The translations under genes were made by a program, and so were the position numbers. Below, piece by piece: positions 1-10,388 of a DNA stretch of 35,126 bases. The notes under the pieces were generated by a model. The model was not told where the DNA came from. It worked only from the letters and a program-made list of their open reading frames with translations, and made no database searches. Each line of letters starts with the position of its first letter. Positions within the stretch are counted from its first letter, which is position 1. This stretch comes from JAXHUH01 sp034211175 (GTDB taxonomy: Bacteria > Actinomycetota > Acidimicrobiia > Acidimicrobiales > CAIXPF01): positions 1 to 35,126 of the forward strand of contig JAXHUH010000175.1 of the NCBI GenBank assembly GCA_034211175.1, read 5' to 3'.

Positions 1-3000
1 GTCCGCCTCGGGCCACAGCTCGACGCGGACGCCGCCGATGCCGCTCTCGCCCGGGTCGAGGACGCCGTTGGCGGGTGCGGCGTCGAGGAACACGCGGTTG
101 CCAACCGCCAGCGCCCGGAAGCCGAGATCGACGGTGGCGTCGACCGCGGCGTCGGGCCAGGCGGCCGCGAGCGTCCCGGTCCCGACGGCCTCGCCGGTCG
201 GGGCGTCGCCGTAGGCCAGGGTCACCGCCGCGGTGCGGACCGTGGCGCTGCTGCCCGAGGGGTCGATGCCGTCGTCGTCACCGTCGGTGCCGGGGTCGGC
301 CGCGCCGGGACTCGACCGCCAGCCCTCGAGCGCGCCGCCCCGGGAGAACGCGGCCGCCGGGACCTCGACCCGGTAGCTCCCGGGGACGAGCCCCTGGAAC
401 AGGTAGCGGCCGTCGCCGTCGGTGGAGGTGGTCGCGATCACCGCGTCGTCGGCGTCGAGCAGGCGCAGCGGGACCCCGACGAGCGGCGGTTCGGTCTCGT
501 CGATGCCGTCGCCGTCGAGGTCGGCGAAGACCCGGTCGCCGATGGCCAGGCCGGTTAAGCCGAAGTCGACCGTGGCCCACGAGCTGGCGTCGCCGACGTC
601 GTCGACCAGCGGCTCACCGGACTCGCCGGTCGGTGCCCCGCCGGGTTCGACGGTCAGCTCACCGGTGCGGACGGACCCCTCGCCGGCGTCGGAGCCCTGG
701 TCGGGGTCGATGCCGTCGTCGTCGCCGTCGGTCGCGAGCGCGCCGTCGCCGGGCGAGCTGTGGAGCCGTCGAGTGGTTCGCCGTCGGCGAAGGCCGACGC
801 CGGGATCTCGACGACGTAGGTGGCGCCCGGTGCGAGCCCGTCGAAGTGGTAGCGGCCGTCCGCGTCGGTGACGGTGGCGTCGACCAGCTCGAGCATGTCG
901 TCCCCGGTGCCGGGCGGCTCGGCGCCCGGGTCCCCGGCCGCCGGGTCGTCACCGGTCGAGGGGTCGTTCCCGGCGTCGGCGTCGGCGTCGGCATCACCGG
1001 GATCGGCGGCATCGTCGGGCTCGACGACCCGGTTGAGCCACACCGGCACACCCGCGAGCCCGGGCTCACCGGGATCACGGCGGCCGTTGCCGTCGGTGTC
1101 GAAGAAGACCTCGTCACCGAGGGCGAGCGCCACCCAGCCGAAGTCGACGCCGAGCTCCGAGCGGTCGTCGCGCCACTCGATCCCGTCGTCGTCGCGGTCG
1201 GACGCCGAGGCGGACCGCCTCCTGGCGTGACGTGGGGGTGTCGGCGTCGAGGGAGACGAGCTCGGAGACCAGGCCGTCGACCGGACCGTCGACACCGCCG
1301 ATGGTCGCGGCCCGGCCGGTCGCCCGGTTGTCGGACTGCGTCCCGGAGCGGTCGGTGGGGGCGAGGCCCGCGAGCGCGGCGGGGTCGTCGGCTCCGTACT
1401 GGTCGTCGGGGACGACGACGAGGTAGTCGCCCTCCTCCAGGCCGCTGAACAGGTAGTGGCCCGCGGCGTCGGTCGTGGTCGAGGCGACGATCTCGTCCTC
1501 GGCGGACGGAGCCCCGTCGCCGTCGTCGGCCCACAGCTCGACCCGCACGCCGCCGATCCCCGGTTCGCCGGGCTCGGCCCGGCCGTCGCCGTCGTCGTCG
1601 CGCCACACGAGGTTGCCGATCCGGAACCGGGGCGGCGGCGAGAGCCCGATGTCGGCGGTCAGGTCGGAGGAGGCGTCGCCGACCACGGGGCCGCGGGCAT
1701 CGGCGTAGGCCTCGGCGCTCGACCCGTCGGCCACCGTCTCGCCGACCGGCGTCTCGCCGGGGGTCACGACGAGCGGCCCGACGACGGCGACGTAGCCGTC
1801 CGGTCCGTCGACGCCGTGGTCGTGCTCGTCGGCCGTGGACGTCCCGGTCGACGACGACAGCGCGGCGACGTCGACGGGGCCGTCTCCCGCGGTGGCGACC
1901 TGGCCGTCGGGCACGGCCACGAACCAGCTCGCGTCGGGATCGAAGCCGTCGAAGTGGTACCGGCCCTCCGCATCGGTCACCGTCGTGCCCACCCGGGTGT
2001 CGCCGCCACCCGGGGTGAGCTCGCCGTCGCCGTCATCGGACCACAGCTCGACGACGAGGTCGCTGATCGGTGCCTCGCCGTCGTCGCGCTCGCCGTCGTC
2101 GGTGTCGTTGCCCGCGCCGTCGTCGAGCCACACGACGTCACCGAGACGGACCCGCACGAAGCCGAGGTCGACGGTCAGGTTGGAGCGGTCGTCGGGGAGC
2201 GCGCCGTCCTCGGCCGAGGTCCCGTCTCCGGCGCGGACGGTCTCGCCCGTCGGTTCGCTGAACCGGGGACCGAGCGAGAACGCTGTGGTCACGAGGGCGT
2301 CGCGGTCGCCGGCCGCACCGTCGAGGCCGTCGTGGTCGTGGTCGACCTCGGCGTCGGCCCCCGCGCCGGTCGAGGTCGGTCGGGTCCCGTCGAGCGCGGC
2401 GGGATCGGGTGCGTCGCCCTGGTCGTCGGGCACGACGAGCAGGTAGTCACCCGACAGCAGGCCGTCGAACGCGTAGCGGCCGCCGTCGGCCGAGGCGGTG
2501 ACCGCGACGAGCTCGTCGTCGGTCGACCACCGCCGGTTCTCGTCGCTGTCCTCCCACAGCTCGATGCGCACGCCGTCGATCCCGGGCTCGCCCCGCCCCG
2601 CCTCACCGTCGGCGTCGCCGTCGAGCCAGACGAGGTCGCCGACCCGGTACGTGAGGCGGTCGACGGTGACGTCGGCGACGTCGTGGTCGTCCTCGTCGGG
2701 CGGGTCGTCCGCCGGGGTGCGGTCGATCTCGTCGTCGATGAGCGGGTCCCCGTCGAGCGCGTCCGGGGTCGAGTCGATGTCGTCCTCGCCGGCGTCGACG
2801 GCGCTGATCTCGGCCACCACCCGGAGCGTGTCGCCGCCGGTGCCGCTGTCGACGTCGAGCACCAGCTCCACGGTCGTGGTGTCGCCCGGGGCGAGCGCGC
2901 CGATCGGGCGGCTCAGGCGTTCACCGTCGGTCGCGCCGTCCGCTCCGGTCCAGTCGGCGTTGTCGGCGGCGAGGTAGGTGAGTCCCTCGGGGACCACCAC

Positions 3001-5883
3001 CGACACGTCGGCGCCGTCGGCGGTCGCCGTGCCCTGGTTCAACACCTCGATGCCGATCGTGACCTTCGCCCGCCCCGGTTCGAGCGGGTCGGGCCGCCGG
3101 TCGGTGACCGTGGCCCGCAGTGCGAGGTCGAGGAACGGGATCTCCTCGGGCGTCGGGATGACGATGCCGACCTTGCGGGGCTCGGCGGCGGCGAGGCGGC
3201 CGCCGGTCTCGGCGCTGGTCGCCCGCGAACCGACCGAGTTCCACGCCACCGAATCGAACGGCGCGTCGTCGGGCGCCCGCATCGGCACCCGGAACCGGTG
3301 GCGGATCCCGGGGGCGAACGACTGGGTGCCGCCGGGTCGGGCGCGGACCCGGATCGCCCGCACGTCACCCCACCGGTCGGGCGAGGCGGTCCAGTCGTCG
3401 GTGCAGCCGGGCTGCCAGCCCGACTCGTCCGCGGAGGCCGACATCTCGGGGCGGCACGCGTCGGCGGCGTCGCTGTACTCGACGATCAGGTCGGCTGCGT
3501 CGGTGGTCGCGTCGACCGCCTCGATCGGGCCCGTCATCAGCGGTCGCCAGGAGGAGAGGCGCCGGGTCTGCGACAGGCGTTCCGTGACCCCGGTGTCGTC
3601 GGGCGCGGGCAGCACGTCGTAGACGATCTGGTCGGTCAGGTCGATGTTGCCGACGTTGACGATCTCGAGGCGGTACTCGAAGTCGCCGCCGGGCACGGTG
3701 CGGGCCGCGCACGGGTAGCGGGTGAAGCCCTCGCCGTCGTCGGGGCAGGTCGAATCGCTGGTCGGGCTGCCGGGCACCACCGGTGTGAGGTCGGGGTGGC
3801 CGCTGACCCACTTCTCGGTCTCGATGACGGCGGTCGAGGTGACGTCGAAGCCGATGTCGCGGTTGCAGCCGATCTCGGTGGTGTCGCCGTCGCCGTCGAG
3901 GTCCAGCGTGTCGGCGGCGCCCGCGGCGTGCTGGACGACGCAGGCGGTCGACGGGTCGGACGGGAAGCCGACGGTGCGGTTGACCGCGCGGCCGCTGGCG
4001 GCGCCGTCGGGCACCCGGGCGACCACGCCGATCCTCGTCCAGTCGCTCGACTCGGCGATCGTCGTCGAGTTCGGCACCGCCGGTGAGCCGTCGAGCCGGA
4101 CAGCACCGGTCGGGGGCTCGTTCGACCAGCCGAGGCGCAGCAGGGTGCGCCCCGTGCCGGCGTGGTCCTCGACCGCCAGCAGCCACGGATCGACCCGGGG
4201 CGTCAACGCCGACGACGTCGAGATCCACGACCAGCGGACGAACTCGAGCTCCGCCGGGAGGAGGTCGGCGACGACGGGTTCGACGAGCGGCCCGCTGTCG
4301 ACGTTGCGCACGTGGAGGGTGAGACCGACCTCGTCGCCGGGCTGGAACGGCGAGCCGGAGACCGACTTGTACACCTCCATCGCCGCCGCCTGGGGCTCGA
4401 TCGTCGTGCCCACGCAGTCGTCCTCGACGATGCCGTCGTGGCTGGCGGTGGCGCAGTTGGTGACCCCGGTGAGCGTGGTGTCGGCGGGGACGCGGGCGAG
4501 GATCCGGAACCGGGTGTCGGGGAAGCCGGCCCGCACGCCGGGGTAGGTCTCGTCGCCGATCGTCCACCGGAACACCCAGCGGAGGTGGGTGACCGTCGTC
4601 GGGTCGACGACGGAGGCGACGTCCCAGGTGATGGTGTGCTCGCCGTCGGTGGTGCCGAAGTTGCTCCAGGTGGCACCGCCGTCGACGGAGTACCCGACGT
4701 CGGCGTAGACACCCTGGCGGTTCCAGTACCCCGTCTGGACCTGCAGCGGCTCGAGTCCGGCGGGGAGCTCGTCGACGACCACGAGGTCGTCGAGCGGCAC
4801 GTTCGAGCGGCTGCTGTCGACGCGGATCGTGTAGTCGATGACGCTGCCGGCCTGCTCCGAGGTCTCGCCGTACTTGTCGAACACGAGGTCGCGCACGGGC
4901 GCGGTGAGGACGTCGCTGTGCGTCGCGGGCCCGAGCTCGAGCGCCTCGCCCGAGGGCTCGGCGGTGCCCGTGCCGGTCGCGGTGGCGGTGACCGTGGTGC
5001 CGGTCGCCAGGTCGGTGGCGAAGCGGACGAGCACGGCCCGGGTGATGCAGCGCTTGTTCGCCGTGCTCGACGAGCCGTAGAGCCCGGCGACGGTGATGTC
5101 GCCCAGCGACCAGGTGACCGTGGTCGGGACACCGTCCTGCTCGTCGACGACGCCGCCGTCGGTCGCGAACGTCGTCGTGATCACCTCGTCGGGGACGGCG
5201 AGCACGAGCGTGGCGCCGGACAGGTCGGTGTTCGCCCGGCCGGTGAGTGCGCACAGGCGCACCGAGTAGCTGGCGGTCCCACCGGGGGCGGGCGCCCCCG
5301 ACGGCGAGCTGCGGGTGACCTCCACGTCCCACTGCGGTGTGGTGCCGGTCGTCGTGACCGTGACCGGTCCCGCGGACAGCTCGGCGGCGGTGTCGGGCGA
5401 CGGTCGCTCGATGACCGCATCGGCCGACACCTCGATGACCGACGACGGGGGCGCATCGGCCGCGACCCGCACGCCGATGGTCAGCTCGGCGCTGGCGCCG
5501 TCCTGGAGGTCGGGATGGGAGACGGTGACCACACGGGAGGGCCCGTCGAAGGTGGCCGTGAACCCGGCGCCGGTGACCGTGCTCCGGTGGTTCAGCGTCT
5601 CGGGGAGCGCCATCGTGACCGTGGTGGCGCCGCACGGCGTGTCGAGGCCCGAGCAGCTGATCGTCACGCGGTAGGCCAGGTCCTCGTTGGGGGCGACCTC
5701 GCGCTCGCCGCCGATCAACGACAGGTCGAAGGTGAGCGCGCCGGCCTGCGCCGTGCCCGGCTCGACCAGGGCGACGACGAGCGCGGAGCAGATGATGGCG
5801 AACGTGGAGACGATCGACGCCAGCCGTCGGAGGGAACGACGCGGTGCCGTGCTCGTCGTGCTCCGGACCCCGAACGGTCTCAC
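1..5883 (-). CDS. Giant secreted DUF11 / SdrD-B repeat surface protein (3' end outside window, two frameshifts)
   Basis: This is probably a cell-wall or matrix protein with no enzymatic motif. Translation most likely begins at the GTG at 5883, which has a strong GGAGAAGG ribosome site just upstream. Residues 1-47 form a signal peptide: Arg-rich n-region, hydrophobic core around residues 21-40, cleavage after AQA. About 1000 residues of DUF11-like Ig-fold repeats follow. From about residue 1078 come SdrD-B/prealbumin-like repeats with the pattern GD-V-W-D-DGDG-EPGI-GV-ELW, then T-DA-G-Y-F-GL-GDY-V-VP. They start near 2650, 2155, 1625, 1135 and 545, with a sixth beginning near 105 and cut by the window edge. 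The reading frame leaves frame near 1197-1207 and returns to the original frame near 758-768. The intervening 145 residues are clearly SdrD-like only in the shifted frame. Acidic DG-rich loops suggest calcium binding (inference). No anchor is visible because the C-terminus is missing. Confidence 0.85.
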
Positions 5884-5923
5884 GCCTTCTCCATGCGCCG
5901 CGTCCTCTGGACCGGCCCGGGGT

Positions 5924-5975
5924 GGGCGGTCCGCCCGGCGTGGCCCGTCGCGCGACAACGGGCGGTCCGCCCGTT
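5924..5975. promoter_or_regulatory. Twin palindromes upstream of the surface-protein gene
   Basis: The 13-nt palindrome GGGCGGTCCGCCC occurs at 5924-5936 and again at 5960-5972, exactly 36 bp apart. The second copy extends to a perfect 19-nt inverted repeat (AACGGGCGG, T, CCGCCCGTT) at 5957-5975, only 8 nt beyond the stop codon of the upstream glycosyltransferase-like gene. The pair could be a terminator plus attenuator in RNA, or two operator sites for a dimeric regulator of the surface protein. There is no U-tract. Confidence 0.5.
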
Positions 5976-5983
5976 CGCCTGAG

Positions 5984-7966
5984 TTACGGTTCTGTGACGA
6001 CGGCCCGGTGGCGGCTGCGTCGCGCCCGGCGCCGCCGGCCGCCGTCCGGCATCGCGGCGTCGTCCGTCCCATCGGCGTCGGCGCCGGCCGGGGCCCGCCC
6101 CAGCAGGGCGAACGGGTGCACGACGGCGCGGTAGGCGGCGAGCGCGACCCGGGTCGAGGAGGTGGGCGACACCAGCTCGACGCCGAGGTGGCGGACGCCC
6201 ACGTCGTCGAGGACCCGCTGGTGGCGGACGCGGGCCCGGCCGTGCACGACGAGCGGCTCGGCGTCGAGGCGGGGGATGGTGAGCTCGACCGCCACCTCCG
6301 GCCCCGGGTCGAGGTCGACCGGCGCGGCGATGCCGAGGCCGGTCGAGGTCGTGTCGACGACGGCGACCGCGACGCCGTCGGCGACGCCGAACACGAGCGC
6401 GAGCCCGAGCCCGACCAGCAGCACGAGGCCCCGGGCCCCGGGCCCCGGCAGGTCGAGGTTCGCCCGGGCGAGTGCCCACAGCGCGGCAACCTCGAGCGCC
6501 ACGACGATCCACACCAGGTGGGGGTGGGCGCCGAGGGCGCGCAGGCCGCCGGGACTCGTGCCGTGGCGGTCGATGCGCCGCCGGTCGGGCGGGGCCCGGC
6601 GCACGGCTCGGAACAGCGCCCTCGGGGCGGACGTCGAGGTCCGCAGGTCGTGGCGGAGCACGTCGAGCGGGCGCAGCTCGCCGCGCCCGATGGCGGCGAG
6701 CATCGTGGCCTCCGCGACCAGCGTGGCTGCGAGCGGCCACAGCAGGTCGGCGCGGTCGAGCACGATGAAGGCGACGTCGCCGACCAGCGAGGCGACGGTC
6801 AGGGCCACCGCCACCAGCGTCGTCGTCGCCCGCACGGCCTGCCACAGCAGCGCGAGGTACGAGAGCCGCTGGTGGCCGGTGAGCCGTCGGTCGGCGAAGG
6901 CCCGTTCCTCGAGGACCGTCGTCAGCCGGTCGACCGATCGTCGCTGGCGGGTCGTGGTCAACGACGTCGGGTCGTGGGGGCGGCGCACCCGGGCGTGGAT
7001 CCCCGGGACGGTCACGATCCGCCAGCCGAGCCGCTGGAGGCGCAGCCCGGTGCGCAGCTCGGGGGTCAGGCTGCCCTCGGCGATGCCGCCGACGGCGACG
7101 AGCGCGGACCGGCGCACCAGTGCGGGGCCGCCGCCCCACCACGTGCCCGCGCCGACCGTCGACAGGCCGGGGGCGACGATCGAGCGGCGCCAGGTGGCCA
7201 TCCGCCCGAGGTCGGCGACCTCGGCGGGCCCGTCGGGGTCGAGCACGTCGGCGCCGGGCTCGACGACCGCGACCCCGTCGGCGGCCAGCGGCAGCAGGCA
7301 ACGTTCGAGCAGGTCGGGAAGGACGACCTCGCCGGCGGCGACCACGAGCACCGCCTCGGCGGGCAGCGGGCGGCCGGGGAGGTCGAGGAGGGCGTCGAGC
7401 GCGTCGTTCAGGTTCGCGGCCCGGGCACCGGTGGAGTCGCCGCGGCGGCGGTGGGCGACCCCGAGCTCGGCGGCCAGCTCCCCGGCGCCCTCGGTCCCGT
7501 CGTCGGCGACGAGGACGCGCACGTCGCCCCGCAGCGCGAGGCAGGACACGAGGGTCTCCAGCAGCTGCTCGGGCGGGTCGCCGACGGTGGTGACGATCAC
7601 GTCGACCGGGATGGCGGCGGTCGCACCGATCGCCGGGGGCAGCTCCGGCGGGTCGTGCCAGCCCTCGTGGAGTCGCAACGGCAGGGCGAGCGCACCGACC
7701 GCGAGGACGAGCGCCACCGGCGCGAAGAGCCACGGTGAGGTCGACGCGGCACCGACGGCGATGATCCACAGGTGGCCGACGACGGCCACGACCGCGGCGA
7801 CCAGGGCGACGGCCCGGCGGGCGGCACGGCGGCGGGAGCCGGGGCGCGGGCCCGCCGGCCCGACCGAGCGACCGTCGTCGGCGTCGTCGGTGTCGGTAGG
7901 GGCGCGCGGCGCGCGGTCGTCCGCCGTCGACCCGGTCGCGGCGCCAGCCGCCGTCGCGTTGCCCAC
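5984..7966 (-). CDS. Membrane GT2-family glycosyltransferase-like protein with C-terminal PilZ-like domain (degenerate catalytic motifs)
   Basis: The layout resembles cellulose synthase catalytic subunits: two N-terminal membrane segments, a cytosolic GT2 domain, four more hydrophobic segments, then a PilZ-like beta domain. The first GT2 motif is present (VLVADDGTEG), as are the ARAANLNDAL nucleotide-site segment and the WWGGG loop. The DXD position reads VVAAGEV, the TED position reads TPELRT, and the QxxRW position reads RQRRSVDRL, so the residues normally needed for metal binding and catalysis are missing. The PilZ part has D-x-T-x-x-G (DTTSTG), but I see no RxxxR motif. The GTG at 7966 is chosen because longer versions would run into the divergent signal peptidase gene; no good ribosome site is seen. 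It ends 100 nt before the surface protein, so it may help make or export a surface glycan (inference). It could also be catalytically dead. Confidence 0.7.
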   Translation of the reverse strand: MGNATAAGAATGSTADDRAPRAPTDTDDADDGRSVGPAGPRPGSRRRAARRAVALVAAVVAVVGHLWIIAVGAASTSPWLFAPVALVLAVGALALPLRLHEGWHDPPELPPAIGATAAIPVDVIVTTVGDPPEQLLETLVSCLALRGDVRVLVADDGTEGAGELAAELGVAHRRRGDSTGARAANLNDALDALLDLPGRPLPAEAVLVVAAGEVVLPDLLERCLLPLAADGVAVVEPGADVLDPDGPAEVADLGRMATWRRSIVAPGLSTVGAGTWWGGGPALVRRSALVAVGGIAEGSLTPELRTGLRLQRLGWRIVTVPGIHARVRRPHDPTSLTTTRQRRSVDRLTTVLEERAFADRRLTGHQRLSYLALLWQAVRATTTLVAVALTVASLVGDVAFIVLDRADLLWPLAATLVAEATMLAAIGRGELRPLDVLRHDLRTSTSAPRALFRAVRRAPPDRRRIDRHGTSPGGLRALGAHPHLVWIVVALEVAALWALARANLDLPGPGARGLVLLVGLGLALVFGVADGVAVAVVDTTSTGLGIAAPVDLDPGPEVAVELTIPRLDAEPLVVHGRARVRHQRVLDDVGVRHLGVELVSPTSSTRVALAAYRAVVHPFALLGRAPAGADADGTDDAAMPDGGRRRRARRSRHRAVVTEP

Positions 7967-8077
7967 CCACGCTGATCGACGTGGGGGAGCGACCGGTTGA
8001 GGCCGCGACCCTCCGGACCACCGTCTCCGCCGGGCGCGGCGCTCAGGGCCGGGCGCGAACCGGACGACACGAACGGT

Positions 8078-8683
8078 GTGGCCAACCGCGCGCGCCGCAC
8101 GGCGGCACCGACCCATCCCGAGCAGCTGGCGCTCGCGTTCGGGCGGCACCAGGCGGCGGCGAGCGCCCGGCGCTCGGTCACGCGTCGCACGGTGGGCCGC
8201 ACCGCCCTGCTCGCCGCGGTGGTCGCCCTCGTGCTGCTCGCCCGCCTGGCGGTCGCCGGGGTCGCCGTCGTGCCGACCGGCTCGATGCGCCCCACCATCG
8301 AGGTCGGCCATCACGTCCTCGTCGTCGACGACGCGCTCTTCTCCGGCGGGCCGTCGGTCGGCGATGTCGTGGTCGTCGACCGGGCCCGTGGCGACGACAT
8401 CGTGAAGCGGGTCGTGGCGGTCGCGGGCCAGACGGTGGCGGGCGCCGGCGGCGAGGTGGTGGTCGACGGCGTGACGCTCGAGGAGCCGTGGTTGCCCGAC
8501 GACGAGCGGACGTCCGACTTCGGGCCGCTCGTCGTGCCCGACGCGACGGTGTTCGTCCTCGGTGACAACCGCGGGGCGTCGGCCGACTCACGGCTCTTCG
8601 GACCCGTCCCGCTCGACGAGCTGGCCGGCCGGGCGGTCGCGGTGCTGTGGCCGCCGGGCGCGATCACGACCCTCGGCGGCTGA
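8078..8683 (+). CDS. lepB: Type I signal peptidase (S26 family)
   Basis: This is a membrane-bound serine endopeptidase that removes signal peptides from Sec/Tat-exported proteins. Expected boxes appear in order. One N-terminal membrane helix (LLAAVVALVLLARLAVAGVAV) precedes box B, PTGSMRPTI, with the nucleophilic Ser. Box C/D includes GDVVVVD and DDIVKRVVAVAGQ with the general-base Lys. Box E is GDNRGASADSRLFGPVP. At 201 residues from the GTG at 8078 it is a usual length for actinobacterial enzymes. An in-frame TTG at 7997 would add 27 residues rich in Pro/Gly/Arg and is less likely. The gene is divergent from the GT2-like gene and lies next to a large signal-peptide-bearing surface protein. 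It may serve that export, but signal peptidases act generally, so no dedicated role can be claimed. Confidence 0.88.
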   Translation: MANRARRTAAPTHPEQLALAFGRHQAAASARRSVTRRTVGRTALLAAVVALVLLARLAVAGVAVVPTGSMRPTIEVGHHVLVVDDALFSGGPSVGDVVVVDRARGDDIVKRVVAVAGQTVAGAGGEVVVDGVTLEEPWLPDDERTSDFGPLVVPDATVFVLGDNRGASADSRLFGPVPLDELAGRAVAVLWPPGAITTLGG

Positions 8684-8768
8684 CCGCTCGACGCGGGCCG
8701 GTCGCCGGCCAGATCGCGCCGCGGCGGGTGTGGTGGCAGCGACCCGTCGTGACCGGTGGCGCTCCGCC

Positions 8769-8797
8769 TTGACGCGGACCGGTGTCTCTCCCAGGTT
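8769..8797 (+). promoter_or_regulatory. Candidate promoter of the betaine-aldehyde dehydrogenase / butyrobetaine dioxygenase operon
   Basis: A TTGACG -35 box at 8769-8774 is separated by 17 nt from CAGGTT at 8792-8797, a weak -10. It sits 39 nt upstream of the likely TTG start at 8836. The match is good at -35 and poor at -10. Confidence 0.35.
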
Positions 8798-8835
8798 CTT
8801 GTTCCCACGACGCGCCCCGACCCCCGGGAACCACC

Positions 8836-10311
8836 TTGAGCACCCCCACGTTGTTGCACCGAATCGGCGGGAAGGCCGTCCCCGGCGAGGACACGGCGGC
8901 GACCCTGATCCCGGTGGTCAACCCGGCCACCGGTGCCGAGCTCGGCACGTTCCGACCGGCCGGCCCCGCCGACATCGACGCCGCGGTCGAGGCCGCCGCC
9001 GCCGGGCGCCGGCTGTGGGCGGCCACGACACCGGCCGAGCGGGGCAAGGTCCTCACCACGGCCGCCGGGCTGCTGCGGGCCCGCAACGACGAGCTCGCGC
9101 TGATCGACACCCGGGACACCGGTCGGCCGATCCAGGAGACGACCGTGGTCGACGTGACCTCGGCGGCCGACTGCCTCGACTACTTCGGCGGTCTCGGCGC
9201 CTCGCTCGAGCTCGCCGAGGACGTGCCGCTGCCGGACGGGACGATGTCGGCGTACACCCGCCGTGAGCCGCTCGGCATCTGCGCCGGGATCGGCGCGTGG
9301 AACTACCCGCTCCAGATCGCGGCGTGGAAGGCGGCACCCGCGCTGCTGTGCGGCAACGCCATGATCTTCAAGCCGTCGGAGCTCACGCCCCGCTCGGCGC
9401 TTCTGCTCGCCGACGTGCTGGCCGAGGCCGGTCTCCCCGACGGCGTGTTCTCGGTGGTGCTCGGCGCGGGTGCGACCGGCGCGGCGCTGATCGACCACCC
9501 CGACATCGCCAAGGTGTCGCTCACCGGCTCGGTGCCGACCGGCAGCGCGGTGATGGCCGCGGCCGCGGCGACGCTGAAGGTCGTGTCGCTGGAGCTGGGC
9601 GGCAAGTCGCCCATCATCGTGTGCGAGGACGCGGACCTCGACGACGCGGTGTCGGGCGCCATCCTCGGCAACTTCTACAGCAGCGGCCAGATCTGCTCGA
9701 ACGGCACCCGGGTGTTCGTCCACGAGTCCGTGGTCGAACCGTTCCTCGACCGGTTGCGCGAGCGCGCCTCCCGCATCGTCGCCGGCGACCCGGAGGACCC
9801 GGCGACCGAGCTCGGCCCGCTCATCTCGCAGGCCCAGTTCGCCAAGGTCACCGACTACATCGCCACCGGCGTCGGGGAGGGCGCCAGGCTGGTCTGCGGC
9901 GGCGACGTGATCACCGACGGGGTCCCCGCCGGCGGGCGCTACGTCGCCCCGACCGTCTTCGCCGACTGCACCGACGACATGACCATCGTGCGCGAGGAGA
10001 TCTTCGGGCCGGTGATGTCGGTGCTCACGTTCGCCGCCGACGACGAGGCCGTCACCCGGGCCAACGCCACCCCCTTCGGCCTGTCCGCCGGCGTGTTCTC
10101 CGCCGACCTCGATCGGGCCCGGGGCCTCGTCGCCCGCCTCGAGGCCGGGACCTGCTGGATCAACACCTACAACGTGACGCCGGTCGAGGTGCCCTTCGGC
10201 GGGGTGAAGCGCTCCGGCTTCGGCCGCGAGAACGGCCGCGCCGCCATCGACCACTACACGTACGTCAAGAGCGTGATCGTCGAGACCGCACCGCTCGAGA
10301 GCCCGTACTGA
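8836..10311 (+). CDS. Betaine-aldehyde-type dehydrogenase (possible trimethylaminobutyraldehyde dehydrogenase)
   Basis: This is an NAD(P)-dependent aldehyde dehydrogenase oxidising an amino- or trimethylammonium-aldehyde to the acid. The catalytic Glu lies in VSLELGGKSP (about residue 253). The catalytic Cys lies in SSGQICSNGTRVFV (about residue 287), and the Q-x-C-x-NGTRVFV form is characteristic of the betaine/aminoaldehyde subgroup. The length of 491 residues fits the family. The start is taken as the TTG at 8836, where homology-like sequence begins; an in-frame GTG at 8782 would add 18 unlikely residues. The next gene, 77 nt downstream on the same strand, is a gamma-butyrobetaine dioxygenase. 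The natural substrate may therefore be 4-trimethylaminobutyraldehyde, giving gamma-butyrobetaine (inference from context). Glycine-betaine synthesis from choline is the main alternative, but no choline oxidase or dehydrogenase is nearby. Confidence 0.85.
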   Translation: MSTPTLLHRIGGKAVPGEDTAATLIPVVNPATGAELGTFRPAGPADIDAAVEAAAAGRRLWAATTPAERGKVLTTAAGLLRARNDELALIDTRDTGRPIQETTVVDVTSAADCLDYFGGLGASLELAEDVPLPDGTMSAYTRREPLGICAGIGAWNYPLQIAAWKAAPALLCGNAMIFKPSELTPRSALLLADVLAEAGLPDGVFSVVLGAGATGAALIDHPDIAKVSLTGSVPTGSAVMAAAAATLKVVSLELGGKSPIIVCEDADLDDAVSGAILGNFYSSGQICSNGTRVFVHESVVEPFLDRLRERASRIVAGDPEDPATELGPLISQAQFAKVTDYIATGVGEGARLVCGGDVITDGVPAGGRYVAPTVFADCTDDMTIVREEIFGPVMSVLTFAADDEAVTRANATPFGLSAGVFSADLDRARGLVARLEAGTCWINTYNVTPVEVPFGGVKRSGFGRENGRAAIDHYTYVKSVIVETAPLESPY

Positions 10312-10388
10312 CCGCCGACCGACCCGGGACGCCACCGAGCTTGCCGACACCCGACCCGACCATCCCGACCAACGAAGGAGAGCCCCTG

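Noticed and set aside
1..2660. Repeated GTCGTCGCCGTCG-like DNA as a CRISPR or tandem repeat array
   Set aside because: It is coding: the DNA encodes the acidic DDGDG loops of the SdrD repeats, with variable sequence and no spacers.
1456..4086. Long open frame on the plus strand opposite the surface protein (876 codons)
   Set aside because: It is antisense to the DUF11 repeats, is Val/Gly/Asp/Ala/Arg-rich without domains, and has no promoter or ribosome site. High-GC genes with GC3 bias commonly create such shadows.
5880..8021. Arg/Pro-rich 713-codon open frame opposite the signal peptidase and overlapping the GT2-like gene
   Set aside because: Its composition is that of a shifted frame of the real gene, and the GT2/PilZ domains appear only in the other frame.
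8078..8683. Signal peptidase as a dedicated processing partner of the giant surface protein
   Set aside because: Adjacency is suggestive, but type I signal peptidases are general and the sequence offers no specificity evidence.
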